Below the pieces are notes generated by a model, which did no database searches, had not been told where the DNA came from, and worked only from the letters and a program-made list of their open reading frames with translations. Source: Apodemus sylvaticus (Eukaryota; Chordata; Mammalia; Rodentia; Muridae). From it: a stretch of DNA of 64,000 bases. The translations under genes were made by a program, and so were the position numbers. The stretch lies in contig NC_067495.1 in NCBI RefSeq assembly GCF_947179515.1, positions 26,923,913 to 26,987,912 of the forward strand. Direction: 5' to 3'. Every line of letters begins with the position of its first letter. The first letter of the stretch is position 1. Positions 25,037 through 34,047 of this stretch are shown in pieces.

Positions 25037-25038
25037 AA
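24810..25038 (+). mobile_element. B1 SINE with expanded (GAAA)n tail
   Basis: The B1 body (24810-24944) has GATGGCACACGCCTGTAATCCCAGCACTTGG, TTTGAGGCCAGCCTG and CCCTGTCTC. An A-rich linker leads into a (GAAA)n array of about 65 bp at 24971-25038, a typical microsatellite born from a retroposon poly(A) tail. Confidence 0.95.
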
Positions 25039-25141
25039 AGAACATGTAACTTTGCCCATGAGAGTCTTCAAAGATATCTATTAAGCAAGACACTGTTCCA
25101 GGGGAGAAGATATTAAGGGAAAAGGAATAATAAACCCTGTC

Positions 25142-25184
25142 ATATTAATAGTCTTTCTCTTCCTCTCTCCCTCTCCCTCTCCCT

Positions 25185-25250
<66 letters not shown>
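25142..25250. repeat. (CCCTCT)/(TC)n pyrimidine microsatellite
   Basis: A CCTCTCCCTCTCCCTC array is followed by about 30 CT units ending at 25250. Confidence 0.97.
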
Positions 25251-25253
<3 letters not shown>

Positions 25254-25254
25254 A

Positions 25255-26450
25255 CTGGCTACAGGAGTGAATTCAGAAATGAATGCAATTCAGGCACTTG
25301 TTTTCAATTCATTTTAAAAAATGAATGTCTGTCTGAAGGATAGCTACTGATATTAAAGCATAAATGCAGCTGTTCTCTCAGCATCTGCCACCACAGAGTA
25401 TAAGTCCCAGTGCTTGTCTGTGACGTGGGACTTTCATTACACTGAATGTTCCTCTGACAAAATCGACAAGCTAAGGAAGGCTGTTTTTCAGAGAGACACA
25501 GTTAGCCGGTAACCACAGTGTCCTCCATACTTTATTGCTGAGTTATTTCAGCTCTTAGAAGTCAAGAATAAAATACCCTTGGAGCAGCAAGAGGAGACAG
25601 AGCCTATGTAGCTGTTCAGAGTTCCTAACCCTATGTAAGCAGACTAAGCTAGAGACCTTTGAATTATAGGGTTTAGTTGCTGTAACTATCTCTCTATCCC
25701 TAGGAGAGAGGTATAATGTAAGGATTGAAGAGGATAGAAGTGTCCATCAACCACTAAAACGTGAGGGTTTCATAGAGGTCTTACCACAACATAAAGCTTC
25801 TTTTCTTCAGCAATGAAAAGAAAAAAGTGAGAAAATGCTTCCAAATGGTACAGTCCCATTGGTATACAACATAAACTATTACAGCGGCCATGGACCTCAG
25901 AATGATCTCATCTAGTTCATATATTTTACAGATCCAGAAGTGTATCCTTCTGATGCTCAGACTATCAAGTTACTTATCCACCACAGAGTCACTTCATAGA
26001 AAACATATTCTCGGAGTTATAGCCTTATGATCATGGCCCTTGTAACGTGAGAAAAGATGAGGGCAATGACATTGGTGTAGATGAATCTTGTATGCGACCA
26101 GACTACATGGACAGTTCATTCCCTAAGGATAAGAAAATTTACAGGGCTTTATTGATCATATTCTGTAAAAATCTTTTCAAGACTGAAAGGAAGAAGAGAG
26201 TAGAGGCTGTTAAGAAATGCCTTATTGTTTTACCTTCTGGATATTTGGAGGTTGGACAGAGGTAATTGTCAGAAACCCTGAGAGAAGCAGAAATGGAAAG
26301 ATTTGTGTTAAGGATTGTCTTAATTACTGAATATATATGGATGCACCCATTTACAACCATTTCCTTATCTGTTTCCCTATAGCAACTCTAATAAGTTGCC
26401 CTGGAAATATTGTGCATGCTATACTTAACTAAAGTTAAAGTAAAATCCCA
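25255..26450. other. Unannotated sequence
   Basis: No recognisable feature. The 72-codon frame at 26047-26265 is unsupported. Confidence 0.45.
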
Positions 26451-26454
26451 AAAG

Positions 26455-26543
26455 TTGGAGTGAAGAGATGGCTTATTGTTTTCTGTGCAAGCATAAGAAC
26501 CTGAAGTATGTAGTATGTGTGTTTGTGTGTGTGTGTGTGTATG

Positions 26544-26601
<58 letters not shown>

Positions 26602-26720
26602 CTGGACATGGCAGTGTGGGCCTGTGGAGAGGGAGAAGTGTGGATAACAGCAGATTATGGAAGCTTATCAAGTAGCTGCTCTGGCTGAAATGATAAACTT
26701 AAGTTTTAGTGAGGAATTAC
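26455..26720 (+). mobile_element. B4-type composite SINE split by a microsatellite
   Basis: The left part GAAGAGATGGCTTATTGTTTTCTGTGCAAGCATAAGAACCTGAAG (tRNA/ID-like) and the right part AAGCTGGACATGGCAGTGTGGGCCTGT...GGCTGAAATGATAAACTTAAGTTTTAGTGAG (B1-like then B4 tail) follow the order of rodent B4 SINEs. Between them lies a (GT)n-(ATGT)n-(AT)n tract where the short linker is normally found. Confidence 0.6.
26515..26599. repeat. (GT)n-(GTAT)n-(AT)n compound microsatellite
   Basis: About 26 bp of GT, about 10 bp of ATGT and about 50 bp of pure AT, lying in the linker of the B4-like SINE. Confidence 0.98.
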
Positions 26721-26723
26721 TGG

Positions 26724-26938
26724 AGGGGCTGGAGAGATAACTCAATGGTTCATAGCACTTGTTGTTCTTGTAGAGGACCTGAGTCCAGTTCCCAGCTTCC
26801 ACATGGCAGCTCCAGTTTCAGGGGATCCAGCATCTTCCTCTGACCTCTATGAATACTGACCACAAGTATTCATGTGGTACACAAACTTACATGCCAACAA
26901 ATGAAATAGAAATCCATCTCAAAAATTAAAACAAGATA
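26724..26938 (+). mobile_element. B3-type SINE
   Basis: GGGGCTGGAGAGATAACTCAATGGTTCATAGCACTTGTTGTTCTTGTAGAGGACCTGAGTCCAGTTCCCAGC gives the 5' end, A box and B box. CAGCTCCAGTTTCAGGGGATCCAGCATCTTCCTCTGACCTC continues the family layout, and an A-rich tail ends it. Confidence 0.85.
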
Positions 26939-27012
26939 GAGGGTGATAGAGGAATGTACTTGAAGCTGGCCTCTATCTTCCATATATGCATGCTTCTGAT
27001 GATTGTGTATAT

Positions 27013-27017
<5 letters not shown>

Positions 27018-27107
<90 letters not shown>

Positions 27108-27120
27108 CACACACACACAC
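27018..27120. repeat. (CA)n-(TA)n-(CA)n compound microsatellite
   Basis: (CA)16 at about 27021-27053, then (TA)25 at about 27054-27104, then (CA)7 at 27107-27120. This is alternating purine-pyrimidine over about 100 bp. Confidence 0.98.
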
Positions 27121-27124
27121 TAAA

Positions 27125-29655
27125 AGCTAACAGACATTTTAAAGTCAACAAAGACTCAGGAAAAAGTAAAAATGAAAAAGAAGACTCAAAGACAAAGTGA
27201 GGGCTTAACCAGGTGCTGTGTTTTGGAAGAAAACAGGAGTAGTGGAAAATGAGAAAAGTGGTAAAAAATATTTTTAAAGGTAAAGAAAGAAAATAGGAGG
27301 AGAGATAAGACTATGGATTTCATTTAATAAAAAGAGTAAGACAATTGTGGACTGATGAGTCCCCATTATGACTAGGATCCTTATTATTAGCTGATAGCTA
27401 AAGGATACTGTGTCCTTCTCTCTGAGGCCACCAAACTCTGCCTCTTTTTGGTGCTATCCTTTAGGAGTTCTTATCCTAGAAATAGCTGTTGGATTGGAGA
27501 TTAAATAGCATATTTCAGGCTTTTAAGACTTTAGAGTATGAGCATTAGTGAATCATGCTCACTTTTGACTATTTCTAGGATGTTGTAAGTATACCTAGAG
27601 GCGCATGTGCCATGGAAATAACTAATCTATATGATAAACACCATTTTCAATGTCTTACAAAAATCAGAAACACTGACTATACAAATTTCAGAAAAAGTAG
27701 TTTTGACAGGCATAAGTGTTTCCAAGTCAAGTTAGATATTAATTCTCACAGATTCCATTTTTTTTAGATATAGAAAATACATTAAACCCTTCCCCCTGGA
27801 TTCAATGGTTCGAGAAGCCGACTTTCCAAATCAACCTAATTTTGAGAGAAAACCATCTTTAGAGGTAATGGAGAGCTAGAGTATTTCATATTTGGCTATG
27901 GTTCAAGAAAAAAAAGTATAATGGTATTTTAACGTATCATTATTTTTTCCAGTGGGAACTAACCAGAAATCACTGGATAATTGACACACCTCTCAAGTAC
28001 AGAAGGTATTTCCTATCTAATAAAGGAGAAACTGGAAATTGTGTAACAAATATGAATTTTTAAAGTGCTTATATAAAAGGTATCTGGGAAACAAGGATAT
28101 TCTTTTGGATCACGTTGTTATCACAAACAAAGTAAGTGCAGGGAAATTCTGAGGAGGCGGGGCATTAATGCATTCTCCATGAGGAGAAAACTCAGTAAGA
28201 CTGAAAAGTAAGAAATTGCAGACCATCTCTGGTACTATTTCCTGCCATCAGTGTAGCCCAGAAATGATGAGATATCTGAGGAAAAAGCAGTGGCCCTTAG
28301 AGAAAACGTGACTTCAGCATCGCCATTACTTGCACACATTATTTCTGTGTCCTGTTTCCACATCACCTGTTCTCATTGTTGGATGCAGGTTGCACTGGTA
28401 GGTAGCGTGGATCTCACTATTATTTTCAGTCAGGCAGAGAAAGTTTGTAAAATGTGTCATATCTAACTCTCACATAGAAAAAACCCTTCCAGGTGGAAGT
28501 CCTACAAATGGAATGAAAAATAATTTTAAAATTAAAAAAAGTAAAAACCCAAGCTACAAAAGCTAATGTTGTGAAGAAATTAAAGGATGTAAGAGGTCCA
28601 ACTAGTGGTTTTAAGTGACACAATCTACATTCTGTCTGTCTGCAGTACTTAGTAAAACTTAGGATCTCAAGATAGTATGCAAGGACTGCACCACAGAGCA
28701 ACACTGCGACTTTGTCTCTTTATCTCTTGAAAACCCACCATGTGTTATGATATCACCAAAAAGTTAATTCAGTCCTAGGAATGGGTGATGATATGATATG
28801 TTCAATATTCCAAATAGATATTTAACCCTAAATTCTTAAAATGTATGAGAAGACACCAAGCGTTAGCAGGTACAAGGAAAATCTTGAAAGTTTGAAATAT
28901 TGAGTGCAATAACAACATCTTAGGGAAAAGGAAAGAAGGAGCTTGCAAATTAAAGAAAACATAAAAATGCATTATTAGTATCATAAAAGAGGACACTATA
29001 AACATAGAAAGGACTAGGTTGTTAATTCCTTAAGAAACATTTAGCAGATTAAAAACTAAACACTAACACATGTTGAAAGATTTTAATAACTCTTCAGAAA
29101 GGGTAAATTCTCTTATCTCCACATTACCCACTTCTACTTTGATATCTTATGTACATAAGTACATATTTAATAGAGATATCTACATTATACATATTTAAAA
29201 ATAAGCATGCATTCTCTAAACAAAACTTAGGGATTTCCCTAGTTCTAGAGAATGAGCGTATTCTTTGGATGATTTAGAAAACTATTTCCCATTCCAGACA
29301 AGGGGGTGATGGTGATAAGATCACATACTATTAATAATTAGGAATTTGAATGAGTACTGGCATCTCAGTAACAATATCAGCAGTTACAAGAGAGTGAAAC
29401 AGTGTTTTAACATGATTTCTACCCTGATAACACACCTCACTAAATTGTCAGTGCATTGGGAAAGCATTTCATAACTTTTCTTACTCTATGCGGAAGCCAC
29501 TGTGGGCTATAGTTTAATAGTAAAGGAATTTGTCAGTCTAACACCCAGAAGCACTAGCACTGGAGCAAGGGGAAGCTATTTTTCTCTGTGGCAGCAGTGC
29601 AGCAGGCATGGAAGCAACTCATCCAGAGTAGAGCAGCATCAATCTGAAGACACTG
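27125..29655. other. Unannotated AT-rich sequence
   Basis: About 2.5 kb with no recognised element. The 92-codon minus frame at 28426-28704 has no known motif. Confidence 0.45.
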
Positions 29656-29663
29656 AGAGAGAA

Positions 29664-29768
29664 GACTGGAGCAGTGGCTCTATGGGTGGGTACTTGTATA
29701 GTATTAATGATGTCCCAAGTCCTATCCCCAGTCCACGGAACAAAATAAAACACCAAAACAAATATTGG
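29664..29768 (+). mobile_element. ID-like tRNA-derived SINE
   Basis: GACTGGAGCAGTGGCTCTATGGGTGGGTACTTGTATAGTATTAATGATGTCCCAAGTCCTATCCCCAG retains the ID layout (A box, anticodon-loop region, B box) and ends in an AAATAAAACACCAAAACAAA tail. Confidence 0.7.
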
Positions 29769-29769
29769 T

Positions 29770-30370
29770 AGATGCTTCTAAGAGCAAAGTAAACACTGAG
29801 AAGAAGCTGATATGACTGGGTCTCCAGAGAAGAAAATCAAGCAATTGACAAGAGTGTGTACTTAATATAATGTTGGGTACAGGGAAAGCTAGCATCCTGT
29901 GAAAAAAGAAGACAATCATTGATAACAAAGAATAAGAAGGTTATAAAAGGAAAAGAGATCATATTTTACTACAAGGCTAACTCATGAATGACAGTTACAC
30001 AGCCATAAGATAAACAATATTGGTCTAAATGAAATTAAAATATTAGTATTGAGAATAGGAGAGTACATTAACTGCTGATTTTCCACAGTGAGAAGTCAGT
30101 CTCTAATTTCTGAAACCAAACATAAAGAAATAGCATTATTGAGTGAAATATGTTATTTGTAGATATGAGATAGTTAAATAAAAATAAATAAATCAGTTAC
30201 AAAAAGAGAAAGCAATTTTCTCTGAAAGTGAGGAAAGGTCAGAGTTGTATGATTCTGCAGTTTTAAATAAACTTATAAATAAATATGTGCATTATACATA
30301 TCTTATAACTATGTAAAAATAAAACTGATAAAAATAGAAACCAAATCCTATTCCTTCTGCATTCATAGAA
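29770..30370. other. Unannotated sequence
   Basis: AT-rich, nothing recognised. Confidence 0.45.
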
Positions 30371-30374
30371 ATTC

Positions 30375-31050
30375 TTTATAAACAAATTAATTCAGTATTT
30401 TATTAGTCCTTTGAGAATTCCATACCAAGTGTTTTGATCATATTCACCCTCTACCCAACTCCTTTCCATAACTCCTCCTGGATCCATCTTCAACTCCCTA
30501 CTCTCTCTTTTTTCCATGTCCATAATTATTATTGTTACACTATACACACATGAAAATATATAAATACAACCTAATGAGTTAGTTCATCTCGTGCTGCTAG
30601 TGTACATATGATTTTATGTTTTTAGTGCTGAGTACGTGGTACTGTATAATCAAGTCTCAACCCTGGATGAAACTAATTTTTGCCTCCCTCAGCAGTCATC
30701 TGTTGTCTGTCAATCTTCACCTAAGGGTGGACCTTTGTGAGATGAGATTTACTCTGTGCAAGCTCGCATACCAACTTCCATTGTCATTGTTCAGGTTTTA
30801 TTTAGACCTCCATGTTGTTGAGGAATCATGAGTGTAGCTGTGATTTCTATGAGGCATGGTCCTGCACCAAACCTTCTGGTCTTCTGGCTCTTTCGGTCTT
30901 TCTGTTCCTTCTTCAATGATGTTCCTCAAACTGTAGCTGTTGGAGTTATATTTTAGATGTATAACTTAGAGATGTATATCCCATGATCAACTGCTCTATG
31001 TATGTTGAACAGCTGTGGCTTCTTTAATGGAGTCTGCTACAAAAAGAAGC
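30375..31050 (-). mobile_element. Decayed L1 3' UTR (Lx-type)
   Basis: CCTTTGAGAATTCCATACCAAGTGTTTTGATCATATTCACCC, then ACTCCTCCTGGATCCATC and later AGCAGTCATCTGTTGTC, match the order of an older rodent L1 3' UTR read on the opposite strand. No ORF2 follows in the expected direction. Confidence 0.6.
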
Positions 31051-31054
31051 CTCT

Positions 31055-31055
31055 T

Positions 31056-31090
<35 letters not shown>

Positions 31091-31110
31091 CAGAGGGAGA
31101 GGAAGAGGGA
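31055..31110. repeat. (GACA)n tetranucleotide then GA-rich tract
   Basis: Eight to nine GACA units followed by GAGGGAGAGGAAGAGGGAGAGAG. Confidence 0.95.
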
Positions 31111-31174
31111 GAGAGAATATAAAGTTTGGGTGAGTATAATTAATGTGTCATCAATTATAACTAATAAGGTTATC

Positions 31175-31225
31175 ATTGTAACTCAGGGGTAGAGCACTTG
31201 CCTAACACAAGTGACAGCAAGGCTT
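31175..31225 (+). mobile_element. Short ID-like SINE fragment
   Basis: TGTAACTCAGGGGTAGAGCACTTGCCTAACACAAGTGA matches the tRNA-Ala-like 5' part of ID elements; the 3' part is lost. Confidence 0.55.
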
Positions 31226-31476
31226 TTATTTTGTTTAAAGAAAGATTTCCCATTATAGATGATGTTATAGAACTCCGCAGTTTTCTCTCTTGAGAGAAAT
31301 AAGTAAAATCATTATAGACATTGTTTTTTATAACTTTCATACTTTCATAACATGGAAAATCATAACAGTGTTTTCTAAAATGGTTGAGTGCTCAATAATA
31401 AAACCATCCTTTCTTAAACCAAATTAATTGTCAGAATCAAGTCATTTCCATCGGATTTCAAAAAGAGTAGGAAATT

Positions 31477-31491
31477 AAAAATCGGCAATCT
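31477..31491. repeat. Left target-site duplication of full-length L1 #1
   Basis: AAAAATCGGCAATCT, repeated exactly at 38134-38148. It is preceded by TT, so the nicked strand reads TTTTT/AA, an ideal L1 endonuclease site. Confidence 0.97.
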
Positions 31492-31494
31492 GAG

Positions 31495-31527
<33 letters not shown>

Positions 31528-32728
31528 AGCAGGCGGTAGCAGGCGGTAGCAGTGACTGCTCCAGCTGAAGGGCCATCAGCGGTGGAACCAAGGCGACACA
31601 GGGTCCAGTTAGGCCCTGCGCCCACGACCACTGACCTTCGCTGACCAGCCGGGCGGCAAGCAACTGCGGTTCTGCGGAGCCTTTCGCTGCACGGAAGCCA
31701 CTTCAGAACTCGGCTGCCCGCCAGTCAGGAGAGACTCACCGCCATCTTGATCCCGGGCTCCAGAGATCGGTCAGACTGAGGTACACAAACATAATCCTAG
31801 GCCCAACACCGCAGGGGTCTGAGCCAGACGGGCGTTGGCCTGCACCCAGGCCCTGGGCTGTTCGAGTGGCCATTGGGGTGCCAACCCAGCCAGGAGTTTT
31901 TTTTTTTTTTTTTTGCCCCGGCCGGTGCACGCGCCGCCATTTTGCCTACAGGAGCCAGAGTGCTCGGGAGGGCAGAGACTGCTAACAAGCGTAGCCTGAG
32001 GCTAACAAAACGGGGGTCTAGGCCCCAAAAGGCACAGGACTGACCCCAAGAACTGGGCGGCTTGGTGGGCCATCTGTGTGGCAACCCGCCCAGGAGGTTA
32101 TTAGCACAACAGACTCTCCCGGTGCTTTCGGGGAGCGCGGACGCGCACGCCCGCCATCCGGGTCACCTGGCGGACCCAAATAACAGACATAGCCCTAGGG
32201 GAACTTTGCTCGGACCTTGGCCTCCCAGGCGTTTGCCTGGACTCAGGGCCCAGGCGACAAGGCTAACCTAGTGTGCGCCAGCCCGGTTGGGGAAATCGGC
32301 TGCCCAGCGGAGTGAGCGGAGCACAGGGGAGGTCACAGCAACATTCACCTTCGGAGCTCCCTGGGGGTGCACACGGGTTCCACCTGGTCCACAGACACAA
32401 TCTGGGGCAAGGCCTCAGGCAGAAGCCCCCAGCTCAACTCTCTCCGCTTCAGATCAGCCTGGGTGGCCGCCACATCTCCAGGTCCCTCAAGAGGCTAGTG
32501 GGGGCTTCCGGGCGGCCAGCTGGGAGAAGTCAGTGTGCTCCAATAAATCCTGCGGGCCCCAGCGGGAGCCTTCAGGTGCCTGCTTCGGGATCTGAACAGC
32601 CTGGACAACAGCACCCTGTCTATAGGCAGTGCAGAGTGTAAGCTGTGCACCAGAGGCCAACGGGGAAGGGGCAGCTTGCACTGGTGAGTCCAGCACTGAC
32701 AAGACCAAGTAACACCAGTGAGAGCTAG
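31492..32728 (+). promoter_or_regulatory. L1 #1 5' UTR / internal promoter region
   Basis: The GC-rich, CpG-rich 1.24-kb leader would carry the internal RNA polymerase II promoter of the element, as established for rodent and human L1s. CCGCCAT cores occur at 31739, 31934 and 32151. The first two lie in near-perfect YY1 sites on the minus strand (CAAGATGGCGG and CAAAATGGCGGC). The 31850s and 32050s align with each other (CTGGGC..., GGCCAT..., CAACCC.CCAGGAG), so the leader is built of degenerate units of about 200 bp, like rodent L1 monomers. A T18 tract at 31897-31914 is T6 in the sister copy. Confidence 0.8.
31494..31526 (+). repeat. (CGG)n tract at the extreme 5' end of L1 #1
   Basis: About 11 CGG units begin within 3 bp of the insertion junction. 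They are followed by three CGGTAGCAGG-type 10-bp units (31521-31552). The inverted sister copy also starts with about 10 such units. Confidence 0.97.
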
Positions 32729-33988
32729 ATGGCAAAAGGCAAACGCAGAAACGTCACTAACAGAAATCAAGGCAATATGGCAACATCTGAACCAAATTCT
32801 CCTCTACCAGCAAGTCCTGGATACCCCATCACACCAGTAAAACAAGATTTGGATTTAAAATCACTGGTCATGATGCTGGTACAGGAATACATGAAGGACA
32901 TTCAGGAGAAAATGGATCAAAAGTTAGAAGCCCTTGCAAGGGAAACACAAAAATCATTGAAAGAAATCCAGGAGAATACAAAAGCCAACAAGGAGGAAAT
33001 GCAAAAAACACTTAAAGAAATACAGGAGAACTTTGCTCAACAGGCTGAGGTCATGAAAGACGAAACACAAAAATCTCTTAAAGAAATACAGGAGAACTTT
33101 GGTCAACAGGCTGAGCTCATGAAAGAGGAAACACAAAAATCTCTTAAAGAATTACAGGAAAACACAAACATGCAAGGGAAGGAGCTAAGCAAAACCATCC
33201 AGGATCTAAAATCAGAAGTAGAAACAACTAAGAAAACTCAAAGGGAGACAACTTTGGAGATAGAAAGCCTTGGGAAGAAATCAGGGGACAGAGATGCAAA
33301 TATCAACAACAGAATACAAGAGATAGAAGAAAGAATCTCAGATGCTGAAGATTCCATAGAAACCATGGACTCAACAGTTAAAGAAAATGCAAAGTGCAAA
33401 AAGCTTGTAACCCAAAATATCCAGGAAATCCAGGACACAATGAGAAGACCAAACCTAAGGATTATAGGCATAGATGAGAGTGAAGATTTACAACTTAAAG
33501 GGCCAGCAAATATCTTCAATAAAATTATGGAAGAAAACTTCCCTAACCTAAAGAGAGAGATGCCCATGAATATACAAGAAGCCTACAGAACTCCAAACAG
33601 ACTGGACCAGAACAGAAATACTTCCCGTCACATAATAATCAAAACACCAAATGTTCTAAACAAAGAAAGAATACTAAAGGCAGTAAGAGAAAAAGGCCAA
33701 GTAACATATAAAGGAAGACCTATCAGAATCACAGCAGACTTTTCACCTGAGACTATGAAGGCTAGAAGGTCCTGGGCAGATCTCATGCAGACTCTAAGAG
33801 AACACAAATGCCAACCAAAACTACTATATCCAGCAAAACTCTCAATCACCATAGATGGAGAAACTAAGATATTTCACGACAAAACCAAGTTCACCCAATA
33901 TCTATCCACAAACCCAGCCCTAAAAAGGATAATAGGAGGACAACACCAATACAAGGAGGGAAACTCCACCCTGAAAAAAGCAAGATAG
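32729..33988 (+). CDS. ORF1: L1 ORF1 protein (ORF1p), intact, enlarged coiled coil
   Basis: The 419-residue nucleic-acid-binding chaperone of L1 forms trimers that coat the L1 RNA in the cytoplasmic ribonucleoprotein and is needed for retrotransposition. Residues 1-45 are the basic, Ser/Pro-rich N-terminus. About 46-215 is a Glu/Lys/Gln-rich coiled coil. About 237-330 is the RNA-recognition domain, opening with a RRPNLRIIGI motif. About 331-408 is the C-terminal domain with the YKGRPIRIT and LREHKCQP motifs. The coiled coil carries a repeat beginning (S/T)LKE(I/L)QEN at residues 76, 94, 116 and 138; the last three are spaced by exactly 22 residues (66 bp). The Mus and rat proteins I know are about 360-370 residues, so the extra length lies in this repeat zone. 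The start ATG is the first in frame after the GC-rich leader. Confidence 0.97.
   Translation: MAKGKRRNVTNRNQGNMATSEPNSPLPASPGYPITPVKQDLDLKSLVMMLVQEYMKDIQEKMDQKLEALARETQKSLKEIQENTKANKEEMQKTLKEIQENFAQQAEVMKDETQKSLKEIQENFGQQAELMKEETQKSLKELQENTNMQGKELSKTIQDLKSEVETTKKTQRETTLEIESLGKKSGDRDANINNRIQEIEERISDAEDSIETMDSTVKENAKCKKLVTQNIQEIQDTMRRPNLRIIGIDESEDLQLKGPANIFNKIMEENFPNLKREMPMNIQEAYRTPNRLDQNRNTSRHIIIKTPNVLNKERILKAVREKGQVTYKGRPIRITADFSPETMKARRSWADLMQTLREHKCQPKLLYPAKLSITIDGETKIFHDKTKFTQYLSTNPALKRIIGGQHQYKEGNSTLKKAR
33008..33205 (+). repeat. 66-bp tandem repeats in the ORF1 coiled coil (L1 #1)
   Basis: Three in-frame units at 33008-33073, 33074-33139 and the more diverged 33140-33205, plus a shorter related unit at 32954. 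Each codes for a 22-residue (S/T)LKE(I/L)QEN... block. The first two differ at only a few bases. Confidence 0.9.
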
Positions 33989-34047
33989 TAACCTTTCATC
34001 AAACCCAAAAGAAGTTAAGCAATCAAATTTAAAAAATAACGTCAAAA

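Noticed and set aside
32273..32641. 122-codon frame in the 5' UTR of L1 #1 as a possible extra leader protein
   Set aside because: GC-rich leader with few stops. The corresponding frame in #2 (58713-59168, 58618-59049) differs in length and sequence, so there is no sign of coding constraint.
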